Below, in pieces: positions 46,690 to 56,031 of a DNA stretch of 64,000 bases (position 1 is its first letter; the number at the start of each line of letters is the position of its first letter). Location: NCBI RefSeq assembly GCF_002211285.1, contig NZ_LOKX01000011.1:58078-122077 (forward strand), read 5' to 3'. The translations under genes were made by a program, and so were the position numbers. The notes under the pieces are model-generated. The model was not told where the DNA came from. It saw only the letters and a program-made list of their open reading frames with translations, and did not search any database. The stretch is from Rhizobium sp. R635. Lineage in GTDB: Bacteria > Pseudomonadota > Alphaproteobacteria > Rhizobiales > Rhizobiaceae.

Positions 46690-49335
46690 TTACCCCTTAA
46701 GCGTGCGCTCGACGATATCACGCACGTCGGTCGAAAGGGCGGGCGCGCGCTCGATCTCGGCAAGCGCGGCGCGCGCATGTTCCGCGCGCATCGGCTCTAG
46801 CGAGCGCCAGGAACGCATCGAGGTGAGGATACGTGCGGCAAGCTGGGGGTTGCGCTCGTCGATATCGAGAATCTGGCCGGCCAGGAAGCGATAGCCTTCG
46901 CCGTCGGCACGGCCGAAACCGGTCGGATTGGCAAAGGCGAAGGTGCCGACCAGCGACCGCATCCGGTTGGGATTGGTCCGCTTGAACAGCGGATTGTCCA
47001 TCAGGGTGCGAACCCGCTCCAGGGCTTTCGCGCCCGGAATGCCGGCCTGGATGGCGAACCATTTGTCGATGACGAGCGCGTTCTCGGCGAAACGGTCGCG
47101 GAAGGTGGCGAGAGCCTCGCTCGTTTCCGCGCTGTCGGGGAAACGATGGGCGAGAATCGTCAGCGCGTAGCTGAGATCGGTCATGTTCTTGGCTGCATCG
47201 AAGGCGGCCTTGGCGCGGGCCGGCGTCTGTTCGGCGTAGGAGAGATAGGTGAGGGCGGTATTGCGCAGCGCGCGCAGGCCGGCGCTCCTCGCGTCCGGGC
47301 TGAAATCGTCCGGTGTCGCCGTTGCATAAAGGGCGGCAAAGACATCCTTTCCGGCATCGGCGATCTGTTTCAGGACCGCCTGCCGGCCGGCATGGATGGC
47401 ATCCGGATCGTTGTTGCCGCCGAGTTCGCGGGCAATGTCGGATTCGCTCGGCAGCGCCAGCGCCTGGGCACGGAAGGCAGGCTCGAGGCTCTCGTCGGCG
47501 GCCGCTGCAATCAGCGTCTCGACGAAGGTCGCTTCGCAGGCGACAGGCTTGCCCTCGCGGGCGTCGCGCGCTGCCTTCAGGAGGTTCGGCAGGGCCAGAT
47601 CCGTCAGCGCCTGCCAGCGGGCGAAATGATCCGTCTCGTGGCGGGCGAGATGGGCGAGATCGGCAGGGCTCTGGTCGAAATGCAGGTTGATCGGCGCCGA
47701 GAAGCTGCGGTTGATCGAAACGACCGGCCGCGAGCCGATGCCGTGGAACACCGCCGTCTGCGTGCGGCCCGTGAGATGCAGCACCTCGTCGGCATATTCG
47801 GCGCCTTCGACCGAAGTCGGCTCGATCTTGCCGCCGTTTTCGCCGAAGAGCGCGAGGCTGAGCGGAATATGCATCGGCTCCTTGCTCGGCTGGCCGGGGG
47901 TAGCGGGCGTCATCTGCTCGAGCGACAGGGTGAAGCTGCCGGCTGCCGCATCGTAGCTGCCCGATGCGGTGACGAGCGGGGTGCCTGCCTGATGGTACCA
48001 GAGCGAGAATTGTTTGAGGTCGCGGCCGCTTGCATCTTCGAAGCACTTGACGAAATCCTCGATCGTCGCAGCCTGCCCGTCGTGCCGGTCGAAATAGAGG
48101 TCCATGCCCTTCTTGAAGCCATCCTTGCCGAGCAGGGTCGCGATCATGCGCGTGACTTCGCTGCCCTTCTCGTAGACGGTCGTCGTATAGAAGTTATTGA
48201 TTTCGCGGTATTTCGTCGGCCGTACCGGATGGGAGAGCGGGCCGCTGTCCTCGGGAAACTGCTCCGATTTCAGGTGGCGCACCTCGGCGATGCGCTTGAC
48301 CGGGCGCGAGCGCTGGTCGGACGAGAATTCGTGGTCGCGATAAACCGTCAGGCCTTCCTTGAGGCAGAGCTGAAACCAATCGCGGCAGGTGATGCGGTTG
48401 CCGGTCCAGTTATGGAAATATTCATGCGCGATGATCGCTTCGATATTCGCATAGTCCGCATCGGTCGCGATTTCGGGATCGGCAAGGACGTATTTATCGT
48501 TGAAGATATTGAGGCCCTTGTTCTCCATCGCGCCCATGTTGAAGTCGGAGACGGCGACGATCATGAAGATGTCGAGATCGTATTCGCGCCCGAACCGCTC
48601 CTCGTCCCATTTCATCGAGCGCTTCAGCGCGTCCATGGCATAGGCCGCGCGCGGCTCCTTGCCGTGCTCGACATAGATCTTCAGCACCACCTCGCGGCCG
48701 GACATAGTCGTGAACGTGTCTTCGACGACGCCGAGATCACCGGCGACCAGCGCGAAAAGATAGCTCGGCTTCGGATGCGGGTCGAACCATGCGGCGAAAT
48801 GCTTGCCCGGGCCGTAGCCGGCGCCGCCGAGGAAGTTGCCGTTCGACAGCAGCAGCGGGTTGGCATCCTTGTCGGCGATGATGTTGACCGTAAACGGCGC
48901 AAGCACATCGGGGCGATCGGGGAAATAGGTGATGCGGCGGAAGCCTTCCGCCTCGCATTGCGTGCAGTAGATGCCGCCGGTGCGGTAAAGGCCCATCAGC
49001 TTGGTATTGGCCTCGGGATTGATGATCGTCGTGATCGTCAGCTCGAACGGCGCGCTTTCCGGCAGGTCGCGCACCGTCAGGCCGTCCGGTGTCGCGTCAT
49101 AACGCGAAGGGTCGAGTTCCACCTGGTCGAACAGCAGCCCGGACAGCGTCAGTTCGTCGCCGTCGAGAACGATCGGCGCTGCCGGATCGGCGCCCGGGCG
49201 GCGATGAAAGATCAGGCGCGCCTCGACCTTCGTCTCCGTCGGGTCGAGTTCGAAAGTCAGGTCCACGCGTTCCAGCACGAAGTCGGTGGGACGGTAATCT
49301 GCCAGATGAATGACCTGGCCGGTATCTGTTCGCAT
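46690..49335 (-). CDS. pepN: Aminopeptidase N (M1 metallopeptidase)
   Basis: 881 residues, the length of the bacterial PepN group. The substrate-binding GAMEN is at 268-272 and the zinc site HEYFH at 304-308, with the third ligand E327 in KEGLTVYRD. The bundle of helices from about 540 to the end, rich in Ala and Arg, closes the active site as in E. coli PepN. It removes N-terminal amino acids from peptides in the cytoplasm. The gene is monocistronic; long frames on the opposite strand are shadows. Confidence 0.95.
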   Translation of the reverse strand: MRTDTGQVIHLADYRPTDFVLERVDLTFELDPTETKVEARLIFHRRPGADPAAPIVLDGDELTLSGLLFDQVELDPSRYDATPDGLTVRDLPESAPFELTITTIINPEANTKLMGLYRTGGIYCTQCEAEGFRRITYFPDRPDVLAPFTVNIIADKDANPLLLSNGNFLGGAGYGPGKHFAAWFDPHPKPSYLFALVAGDLGVVEDTFTTMSGREVVLKIYVEHGKEPRAAYAMDALKRSMKWDEERFGREYDLDIFMIVAVSDFNMGAMENKGLNIFNDKYVLADPEIATDADYANIEAIIAHEYFHNWTGNRITCRDWFQLCLKEGLTVYRDHEFSSDQRSRPVKRIAEVRHLKSEQFPEDSGPLSHPVRPTKYREINNFYTTTVYEKGSEVTRMIATLLGKDGFKKGMDLYFDRHDGQAATIEDFVKCFEDASGRDLKQFSLWYHQAGTPLVTASGSYDAAAGSFTLSLEQMTPATPGQPSKEPMHIPLSLALFGENGGKIEPTSVEGAEYADEVLHLTGRTQTAVFHGIGSRPVVSINRSFSAPINLHFDQSPADLAHLARHETDHFARWQALTDLALPNLLKAARDAREGKPVACEATFVETLIAAAADESLEPAFRAQALALPSESDIARELGGNNDPDAIHAGRQAVLKQIADAGKDVFAALYATATPDDFSPDARSAGLRALRNTALTYLSYAEQTPARAKAAFDAAKNMTDLSYALTILAHRFPDSAETSEALATFRDRFAENALVIDKWFAIQAGIPGAKALERVRTLMDNPLFKRTNPNRMRSLVGTFAFANPTGFGRADGEGYRFLAGQILDIDERNPQLAARILTSMRSWRSLEPMRAEHARAALAEIERAPALSTDVRDIVERTLKG

Positions 49336-49522
49336 GGTGTTTCCTGAAGACCGTTATTGGACACTGCGGAATACAGAGGCGGGCGCACTCTGCCATAAAT
49401 TTGCCGGGCATGATTACATTAAAGTCTGAACTAAAGTTAAAGCAAATTGCCCGCGAACACGAAGTTCGCGGGCAAAATATCTTATTCCGGATTGATGAAG
49501 CCAACGGCCGCAGGAAAGACCG

Positions 49523-50629
49523 CTATTTCAGATTGAGCGCCGCCTTGATCGCCGCGTCGCTTTCCGTCCGCTGTACGACCACGCCGTACCAGCCGAGCCC
49601 GTCGTAATCCTCGTAGCCGAGGGTGCGCGCGAAGGCGACGATCGAGCCGTTATTGTCGTAGTAGCTGCCCTTTGCCTGACCGGACGGATTGGCGAGCGCG
49701 AAATGGGAAAAGAGCAGGGCGGGATTGGTGGTGGCGATCACCCGGCTCTTGCCGTCGATGAGCATGACCGTCGTCTTTTCCGCCAGCTGCGGCGGCAGGT
49801 TCGCCTCTTTCTCGACGACCGCCTGGCCCTGGTTCTGCCAGTCGAAATAGACGCCGAGCGTGCCGATCAGCCGCCCGTCGAGCTTGCCGTTTTCGCGGAT
49901 GCCCGTGGCATAGACGAGCGCATGCCTGTTGTCGTGCAGCGGACTGGCCTTGACCTCGTCGACGATGTAGGCGTCGCCGGAGGCGCAGGCTGCTGCCGCC
50001 CGGAACCAGGGATCGCCGGCGAGGCTCTTTCCGGCGAGCTTGCGCTGGAAATCGGGATTGGCCGATGCCATCACCTTGCCCGAGAGATCGGTCATGACCA
50101 GATCGAGATAGACGGTGTAGAAGCGGTTGATGACGCCGAGACGTTCCGCCGCGAAGGCGACGGTTTCCTGGCCCGGCTGCTGCAGCGCCTGCCAGAGCGC
50201 CGGGTCCGTCGCCCACCAGCGCACATCGGCCGTGCGCTCGAAGAGGTTGCGCACGATCAGCTGCACCAGCGCCTGCGCGAGATCCGTCAGGCGAACGCCC
50301 TCCATCTCCTCGACCAGTGAATCGGCCATGGCGCGGCTGAGGCCGATGCGGCCGAGCACATTGCTCTCGAACCTGCCGGTGATGTCGGTTGCGATCTGCG
50401 CCAGCCTCTGCACCTCGTTGGCGACGACCGCAAAACCCTTGCCGGTCTCGCCGGCCCTTGCCGCCTCGATCAGAGCGTTGATCGCCAGCAGCTTGATCTG
50501 TTTCACGATATGGGTGTTATCGGCGCTGAACCGTTCGAGGTCGGTGCTGATGCCGTCCGTGACGACACGCATGGAGCGCGGTGTCGCATTCTGCGACTGG
50601 GCAATCGTTTCTGCGCTGAGCGGCTTCAT
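49523..50629 (-). CDS. Soluble MCP-like protein with short signalling hairpin and C-terminal Cache-like domain
   Basis: 368 residues from ATG 50629 ([19 protein letters not shown]), with AGGATCATTTTG upstream; a start at 50686 would add 19 residues. Residues 30-95 hold only the tip of an MCP signalling domain ([35 protein letters not shown]). The rest (about 115-368) is a Cache-like sensor: [53 protein letters not shown]. No membrane helix is present, although Cache domains are usually periplasmic. It may be a cytoplasmic sensor, or may interact with other receptors. Confidence 0.82.
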   Translation of the reverse strand: MKPLSAETIAQSQNATPRSMRVVTDGISTDLERFSADNTHIVKQIKLLAINALIEAARAGETGKGFAVVANEVQRLAQIATDITGRFESNVLGRIGLSRAMADSLVEEMEGVRLTDLAQALVQLIVRNLFERTADVRWWATDPALWQALQQPGQETVAFAAERLGVINRFYTVYLDLVMTDLSGKVMASANPDFQRKLAGKSLAGDPWFRAAAACASGDAYIVDEVKASPLHDNRHALVYATGIRENGKLDGRLIGTLGVYFDWQNQGQAVVEKEANLPPQLAEKTTVMLIDGKSRVIATTNPALLFSHFALANPSGQAKGSYYDNNGSIVAFARTLGYEDYDGLGWYGVVVQRTESDAAIKAALNLK

Positions 50630-50961
50630 CAAAATGATCCTGGGAGAAGGGGCAATCGTTTGGCGAGGAAGGAAATTTCGGTGCAAGTGACGAAAAACGA
50701 TGCGTGGCTATGGTTTTCAATTGGTTAACGCCGAGCGCCGAGAGCGGAACATTTTAGGGCGAATGGTTCAAAGAGAAGAAAATTTGCGGCGGCAAGCGCG
50801 GTTGGGCTGCGGCCGGCGCCGATTTTGCGATTCTCCCGCGGTGTTCGCCATTTTTTCGCCCATTCCGATTTTCTTTCGCTACGATGGAAACGTCATCCGT
50901 TGCGTTCCCGAGTCGAACGCGTCTCCCCGTTCCTGTGAAGTCAGCATCAAGAGCCAGGATC

Positions 50962-51900
50962 ATGCACTCGGTTCTCAGAAACCCGATGAGAGGCATTGCG
51001 CTGAAAGTCTCGTCGGTCGTGGTCTTCCTGGCCATGCAGACCTTCATCAAGCTGGCCGGCTCGGACATTCCGCCTGGACAGGTCACCTTCTGCAGGTCCT
51101 TTTTCGCGCTTTTTCCGATCATGGCCTATCTCGCCTATATCGGGCAGCTGCGCGCCGCCTTCTATACGGCCAATCCGGTCGGCCATCTCAAGCGCGGCAC
51201 GATCGGCATCATGTCGATGGCTTTCGGTTTTTACGGGCTCCTGCATCTGCCGCTGCCGGAAGCGATCGCACTCGGCTACGCGCTGCCGCTCGTTGCCGTC
51301 ATCTTCGCCGCAGTTTTTCTCGGCGAGACCGTGCGCGTGTACCGCTGGAGCGCCGTGCTGGTCGGCATGGTCGGCGTCGCCATCGTCTCCTGGCCGAAGC
51401 TCACGCTGTTTCGTGACGGCGGCATGGAGGCAGAGCAGGCGGTCGGTGCGCTGGCGGTGCTGCTTTCGGCCGTTCTCGGCGGCATGGCGATGATCCAGGT
51501 GCGCCGCCTCGTCGAGGAAGAAAAGACAGCGACGATCGTGCTTTATTTCTCGCTCACCGCATCGGTCTTTTCGCTGGCTTCGCTTCCTTTCGGCTGGCTC
51601 GTCCTGCCATGGCCGTCGGCGATCTATCTGATCGCGGCCGGATTTTGCGGCGGCGTCGCCCAGATCCTTTTGACGGAAAGCTATCGCCATGCCGACGTCT
51701 CCACCGTCGCGCCGTTCGAATATACCTCGATCCTGCTCGGCAGCATCGTCGCCTATTTCGTCTTCGGCGACGTGCCGAGCGTCACCATGCTGATCGGCAC
51801 GGCGATCGTCGTCGCCGCCGGCATCTTCATCATCTATCGCGAGCATCAGCTGGGCATCGAGCAAAGGGAGGCGCGAAAGGCCACGACGCCTCAAGCCTGA
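50962..51900 (+). CDS. DMT superfamily (EamA) transporter
   Basis: About 312 residues from ATG 50962 (MHSVLRNPMRGIALKVSS); an internal ATG at 50986 is also possible and neither has a strong ribosome site. Ten hydrophobic helices form two EamA repeats (about 8-140 and 160-300), with PLPEAIALGYALPLVAVIFA in the first and APFEYTSILLGSIVAYFVFGD in the second. These proteins export or import metabolites such as amino acids; the substrate is unknown. The tail is charged (EHQLGIEQREARK). Confidence 0.9.
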   Translation: MHSVLRNPMRGIALKVSSVVVFLAMQTFIKLAGSDIPPGQVTFCRSFFALFPIMAYLAYIGQLRAAFYTANPVGHLKRGTIGIMSMAFGFYGLLHLPLPEAIALGYALPLVAVIFAAVFLGETVRVYRWSAVLVGMVGVAIVSWPKLTLFRDGGMEAEQAVGALAVLLSAVLGGMAMIQVRRLVEEEKTATIVLYFSLTASVFSLASLPFGWLVLPWPSAIYLIAAGFCGGVAQILLTESYRHADVSTVAPFEYTSILLGSIVAYFVFGDVPSVTMLIGTAIVVAAGIFIIYREHQLGIEQREARKATTPQA

Positions 51901-52139
51901 AGATCGGCAAGCGCGCGACGGTTTGAACGCAGTGATTGCCGCAGCTTGAAAAATGCGCTCAACGGCTGAAAGGATGGTGATTTCTAGGGATACCGATGAC
52001 TGGTGGAATATGATTTTTGAACATGAGAGAGTATCATTTATTCGATGCCGTGCATGTCTGAATGGCCGCTGATGCCGGAGGAGTTTCCGGTAGCGCTGCT
52101 CCGAACGCTGGCCTGCGAACGGAGGTGGAGAAAAGCATA

Positions 52140-53027
52140 ATGGCATTCACGGCGGAGCAATTGGCGGGGAACTGCTCCTTCCTGATGAGCATCCGCTTTT
52201 TGGCCGGGCAGCTGCGCGGCATGTTCGATGCCGGCCCGCGGCTGGCGCGATTGCTCGCCTCCCAGCAGCGCTGGCTTCTGACCCAGACTGCCTATGCCCT
52301 CAACCTCGAATATGATCCGCGCGACCCGACGTCGGGCTTTACCGCCGTGCGGCTGACCGGGCGCATCACCGCCCATAAGGTGGCAAGCCGCAACACCGTG
52401 CTTGCCTTCATCGAGGAACTCTACACCTACCGCTTCATCACCCACACGCCCGGCGACGAGCGGCGGCGGCCGCGCCATTTCGAACCGGCCGAAGTCAGCC
52501 ATCAGGCTATGTTTGCGTGGATTCTCGGCAATCTCGCCGCACTCGACCTGCTCGACGGCGGCGAAAGGGCAGCCACTTTTCAAGCAAATCCTTCATTGAT
52601 GAGGCTCATCCAGCCGCGTATTGCCCGCCATTGCCTGGAAGACGCCGCCTGGCGCGAGCCGCCGGAGCAGGTGGCGCTGTTTCTCTGGACGGAGGCCGGC
52701 GGACTGGTCGTCGACCACTTTATGGCCCGGATGGATATCGAAAACGCCGAGTTGGACAGGTTCCCCGTCGGCCGTGTCGAAACCCGCGCGCTCGCGAGCG
52801 ATTTCATGATGTCGCGCACCCATCTGCAGCGGCTGCTGGCAAAGGCGGCGCAGCGCGGCTGCGTCGGCTGGCAGGACGAAACGCGCAAGACGCATCTGTG
52901 GGTATCGCGGGATTTCGTCGAGCAATATTGCGCCTGGCAGGCGGTCAAGTTCGCCTATGTCGACGAAGCCTTCGAATGGGCGACCTCACCCGCTCGAAAA
53001 TCGGAATCGGCAACGCCCGACGCCTAA
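52140..53027 (+). CDS. Unrecognised protein, possible DNA-binding regulator
   Basis: 295 residues from ATG 52140 (MAFTAEQLAGNCSFLMSIR), with GGAGGTGGAG about ten bases upstream. I do not recognise the family. It looks soluble and helical. The stretch near 222-260 (VETRALASDFMMSRTHLQRLLAKAAQRGCVGW) has the rhythm of a winged helix-turn-helix, and an earlier part (KVASRNTVLAFIEELYTYRF) could be a second helical unit. It resembles a two-winged-helix transcription factor, but that is inference from pattern only. Its neighbours give no clue. Confidence 0.7.
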   Translation: MAFTAEQLAGNCSFLMSIRFLAGQLRGMFDAGPRLARLLASQQRWLLTQTAYALNLEYDPRDPTSGFTAVRLTGRITAHKVASRNTVLAFIEELYTYRFITHTPGDERRRPRHFEPAEVSHQAMFAWILGNLAALDLLDGGERAATFQANPSLMRLIQPRIARHCLEDAAWREPPEQVALFLWTEAGGLVVDHFMARMDIENAELDRFPVGRVETRALASDFMMSRTHLQRLLAKAAQRGCVGWQDETRKTHLWVSRDFVEQYCAWQAVKFAYVDEAFEWATSPARKSESATPDA

Positions 53028-53049
53028 GCTCAAACGACTGTACGTCCGA

Positions 53050-53193
53050 TCAGAGAACGATTGCCGCAGCGCTTGTGCCGGCATCGCCCGGCTTGACCCG
53101 CTCGCGCTCATATTCCCGCGCGGCGCAGACCGCGGCGCGGATATGTTCGAACGTGTCGATGTTGCGCAGAAGCGATATCAGGATCGTGGACAT
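53050..53193 (-). CDS. Small protein of unknown function (47 residues)
   Basis: From ATG 53193 the product begins MSTILISLLRNIDTFEHIR and continues with a charged helix (REYERERVKPGDAGTS). The ribosome site is weak (AAGAG). It follows another small minus-strand gene by 43 bases and could share its transcript. Small proteins of this kind are common in rhizobia; no function is known to me. Confidence 0.5.
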   Translation of the reverse strand: MSTILISLLRNIDTFEHIRAAVCAAREYERERVKPGDAGTSAAAIVL

Positions 53194-53236
53194 GCAAGCT
53201 ACTCTTGACGCGGAGGGCAGGCGAAGCGCCTGCCGC

Positions 53237-53428
53237 TCAATATTGCTGGAAGTCGGAGAAGACGGCGGTCGGGCGCGCCGTGCGGCTGTTGACGCCGGTG
53301 CCGCGGGCAACCATCTGTTCGTTCGTGGCAAAACCGAAACGGCTGTAGCCGTGCGTGGAACGAACTTGGTCGCCGGCGAGGCGAAGGGTTTCAAACCCGC
53401 AATGGATAGGACGAAAACGCTTGTTCAT
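53237..53428 (-). CDS. Small basic protein of unknown function (63 residues)
   Basis: ATG 53428 is preceded by AGGAACCAAGG. The product starts MNKRFRPIHCGFETLRLAGD and ends RPTAVFSDFQQY. It is basic, with several aromatic residues and one cysteine, and no domain is recognised. Three copies of a GCRATGC motif lie just upstream (53472-53518) in its promoter region. It is probably cotranscribed with the 47-residue gene downstream. Confidence 0.6.
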   Translation of the reverse strand: MNKRFRPIHCGFETLRLAGDQVRSTHGYSRFGFATNEQMVARGTGVNSRTARPTAVFSDFQQY

Positions 53429-53471
53429 GGCCTTGGTTCCTGTGATTCCTCCCAAGACACAGGCCTATATT

Positions 53472-53518
53472 GCAATGCAGCATAAATTCCGCAATGCGTC
53501 ATAACGCGATGCAGCTAT
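53472..53518. repeat. Three copies of a GCRATGC-type motif
   Basis: GCAATGCAGCATAA (53472), GCAATGCGTCATAA (53491) and GCGATGCAGCTAT (53506) are spaced 19 and 15 bases apart upstream of the minus-strand small gene. Spacing is irregular, so it may be a set of protein-binding sites rather than a true tandem repeat. Confidence 0.4.
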
Positions 53519-53560
53519 GCGAAAAACGCATGGGCTGTTTCACAAATTATTCAACTTCGG

Positions 53561-54448
53561 CTAATTTCTGAGCAGCGAGAGGGACTTAAGCTTCGCCTGA
53601 AAAGCGAGCAGGTCGTTCCAGGCCAGCCGTTTATTGACGGGTGCGGTTAACAGATCCTGAGGATGAAGGCTGGCGATCGCGGGAATGGCGTGCTCGGCGA
53701 CGGCGATTTCCTTCCAGCGGCCGCGCAGGCCGTGAATCGTATCGTTTTCCCCGAAGAAGAAGCGTGCCGAAAAATTGCCGAGCAGCAGGATCACCTTGGG
53801 TTCGGCCAGCGCGATCTGCCGCTCGATGAAGGGCCGGCAGATATCCACTTCCGCCTGAGACGCCGGGCGATTGCCGGGCGGACGCCAGGGGATGACCTGC
53901 GTCAGCAGGATCGCCGAACGCGTCAGCCCGATTGCGGCCAGCATCTTGTCAAACAATTGGCCGGATTTTCCCGAGAACGGCGTGCCCTCACGATCGTCTT
54001 CAGCGCTCGGGGCCGAACCGATCACCATGATTCCGCTCGCCGCATCGCCGTCGGCAAAGATGGTCGAGCGGGCGCTATGCTTGAGATTGCAGCCGTTGAA
54101 GCCTTCGATCGCGGTCTTGAGTTCGCCGAGCGAGCGCGCGGCTTCGGCAACGAAACGCGCCTGCTGCACGGCCTCGCCGTCGGGGATGGCAGGTTGCGGG
54201 CCGGAAGCGGCGCGTTCGGCCGGAGCCGGGCGCGCGGCCGCAGTCGGGCGCGGCGATGCCTGGCGTTCGGCAGGGACGGGGCGCTCCTGCTGGGCCTGCG
54301 CCGCCGGACGGCGGGCGGCCTTCATCGCCTCGAACTCGGCGAAGCGATCGATCGCCTCTTCCTCCAGCAGCCATTCCACGCCGGCATCCGCATGGAAATG
54401 CAGAAGCGCTGCCAGTTCGGCGGGGGAAAGGTCTTGGGCGGAGATCAT
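53561..54448 (-). CDS. Uracil-DNA glycosylase, family 4-like, with only two cysteines
   Basis: 295 residues. A helical start (1-45) is joined by a Pro/Ala/Arg-rich linker (46-90) to the UDG domain (about 105-290). Family motifs are GSAPSAEDDREGTPFSGKSG (usually GExPGxxEDxxGxPFVGxxG), PWRPPGNRPAS and the late SLHPQDLL. Family 4 enzymes normally hold an iron-sulfur cluster by four cysteines; this protein has only two (in GFNGCNLK and DICRPF). It should remove uracil from DNA, but the cluster is doubtful. The gene is next to an Hsp70-like gene on the same strand. Confidence 0.85.
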   Translation of the reverse strand: MISAQDLSPAELAALLHFHADAGVEWLLEEEAIDRFAEFEAMKAARRPAAQAQQERPVPAERQASPRPTAAARPAPAERAASGPQPAIPDGEAVQQARFVAEAARSLGELKTAIEGFNGCNLKHSARSTIFADGDAASGIMVIGSAPSAEDDREGTPFSGKSGQLFDKMLAAIGLTRSAILLTQVIPWRPPGNRPASQAEVDICRPFIERQIALAEPKVILLLGNFSARFFFGENDTIHGLRGRWKEIAVAEHAIPAIASLHPQDLLTAPVNKRLAWNDLLAFQAKLKSLSLLRN

Positions 54449-54516
54449 GCGGCAAGTCTAGCGGAGAGAAATGGGCATTGAAAGGGCGGCCGGCATATTG
54501 GCCGCCCTTGGCTGTT

Positions 54517-55809
54517 CTATTGCACAGTCCATTGCGCGATGTCGTCGCGTTCGCCGATCAGCGCCAGGCCATGGGCGATCGACAGAAGCTCACCGCCGGT
54601 CTCGATCCGGTCGCGGTCGAAGCGCTCGGTGAAGATGCGGCGCACGGCCGGCACGAAGGAAGTGCCGCCGGTCAGGAACACCTTGTCGATGTCGGCCGCT
54701 TTCGTCTCGGTCTTGTCGAGCACGTCGTCGAGCGCGCCTTCGATGCGGGCGAGATCCTCGGCGATCCAGCCCTCGAAGTCGCTGCGCTTGATGCTGCGAT
54801 GGCCGCTGCGGCCAAGCGGGGCGAAATCGAAAGGCGCCTCCTCCGAGGTCGAAAGCGCCATCTTCGTCGCCGACACCGCCTGGTAGAGGGGATAGCCCTC
54901 GTCATGGTCGATCAGGTCGATGAAAATTTCGAGCTTCTCCGGCTCCAGGCTGGTGCGCACCAGTTTCTTCAGGTCCTCGAATTCGCGCGTGGTCTTGAAG
55001 ATCGACAGCTGGTTCCAGCGGCCGAAGCTGGAATAGTAGTTCGACGGCACTTCGAGGATCTTGTCGAAGCTCTTGAAATGGCTGCCCTTGCCGATCAGCG
55101 GCGCGACGATGTTGTCGATCATCCTGTAATCGAAATGATCGCCGGCCACACCGACGCCGGAATGGCCGATCGGCGTTGCCGTCAGCTTGCCGGCGATGGT
55201 TTCGAAGCGGATCAGCGAATAGTCGGTCGTGCCGCCGCCGAAATCGGCGACCAGCACGGTCGCATCCCGCTTCAGGTTCTGCGCGAAGTAGAAGGCGGCT
55301 GCGACCGGCTCGTAGACATAGTGGATTTCGGGAAAGCCGAAACGCGACAGCGCCTCGTTGTAGCGCTCGGTCGCGAGCGCAGGATCGGGGCTGGCGCCGG
55401 CAAAATGCACCGGCCGACCCGTGACGATGCGGCTGACGTCGGCAGGCCAGCTGTCGCCGGCATAGTTGCGCAGGCGCCGCACGAAGACTTCCATCAGATC
55501 TTCGAAACTGTGCCGCTTGGCGTAGATCAGCGTGCCCTGGAACAGCGCGCTCGCCGCAAAGGTCTTGATCGACTGCAGGAAGCGGCATTCGCCGGGATTG
55601 TCGATGAACTGGCGGATCGCCGCATGGCCCGCTTCCACCTTCAGCGCCGCGGCGCCGAGCTGGCCGTCCTTCATGAAGGAGAGTGCGGTGCGCATGCTGT
55701 CGGCCGTGCCCGCCGTGCTCGTGAACGCCATCGAGCGCGTTGCCCCGCCATCCGCCATGGCGAGAACCGTATTCGTCGTGCCAAAGTCGAAACCCAGCGC
55801 CTGAGCCAT
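54517..55809 (-). CDS. Hsp70 family ATPase-only protein (YegD-like)
   Basis: 430 residues, the Hsp70/actin-fold ATPase without a substrate-binding domain. Phosphate loop 1 is GFDFGTTNTVLA (6-17), phosphate loop 2 is VLVADFGGGTTDYSLI near 200, and the adenosine motif is VFLTGGTSFVPAVRRIF near 380. This layout is that of E. coli YegD, a putative chaperone of unknown target. With no peptide-binding domain or J-partner nearby, the role is open. It is 68 bases from the glycosylase gene. Confidence 0.88.
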   Translation of the reverse strand: MAQALGFDFGTTNTVLAMADGGATRSMAFTSTAGTADSMRTALSFMKDGQLGAAALKVEAGHAAIRQFIDNPGECRFLQSIKTFAASALFQGTLIYAKRHSFEDLMEVFVRRLRNYAGDSWPADVSRIVTGRPVHFAGASPDPALATERYNEALSRFGFPEIHYVYEPVAAAFYFAQNLKRDATVLVADFGGGTTDYSLIRFETIAGKLTATPIGHSGVGVAGDHFDYRMIDNIVAPLIGKGSHFKSFDKILEVPSNYYSSFGRWNQLSIFKTTREFEDLKKLVRTSLEPEKLEIFIDLIDHDEGYPLYQAVSATKMALSTSEEAPFDFAPLGRSGHRSIKRSDFEGWIAEDLARIEGALDDVLDKTETKAADIDKVFLTGGTSFVPAVRRIFTERFDRDRIETGGELLSIAHGLALIGERDDIAQWTVQ

Positions 55810-55951
55810 GCCCGCACCTCTTCATGCCGATTGTTATTGGAGACGGAGCCGTCGCTCCGCGAAAGGGCGCAGGGGCGCCCGAATTCAGGAGGGCGGGTGA
55901 TGCCACAGGGGCGTGACACATTCAAGCGAATTGAAGGCCGATATGCTGAGA

Positions 55952-55990
55952 GGCGCGCATCTTCTCCCGCTTGGAGAGAAGGCACGCGCC
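55952..55990. repeat. Stem-loop element after the RND permease gene
   Basis: GGCGCG (55952-55957) pairs with CGCGCC (55985-55990), and CTTCTC (55961-55966) with GAGAAG (55976-55981), around a short loop. It lies 42 bases past the stop of the RND permease on its transcribed side and may end that transcript. Hairpins built on CTTCTC/GAGAAG arms are frequent between rhizobial genes. Confidence 0.4.
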
Positions 55991-56031
55991 CCAAAAGTTG
56001 AATCGGCAATGCCGGGATCAGCGGGCCGTCA

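Noticed and set aside
47146..49347. Antisense frame of about 733 codons opposite pepN
   Set aside because: PepN with all zinc-site residues is on the minus strand; the plus frame has no domain and is Arg/Gly/Ala-biased.
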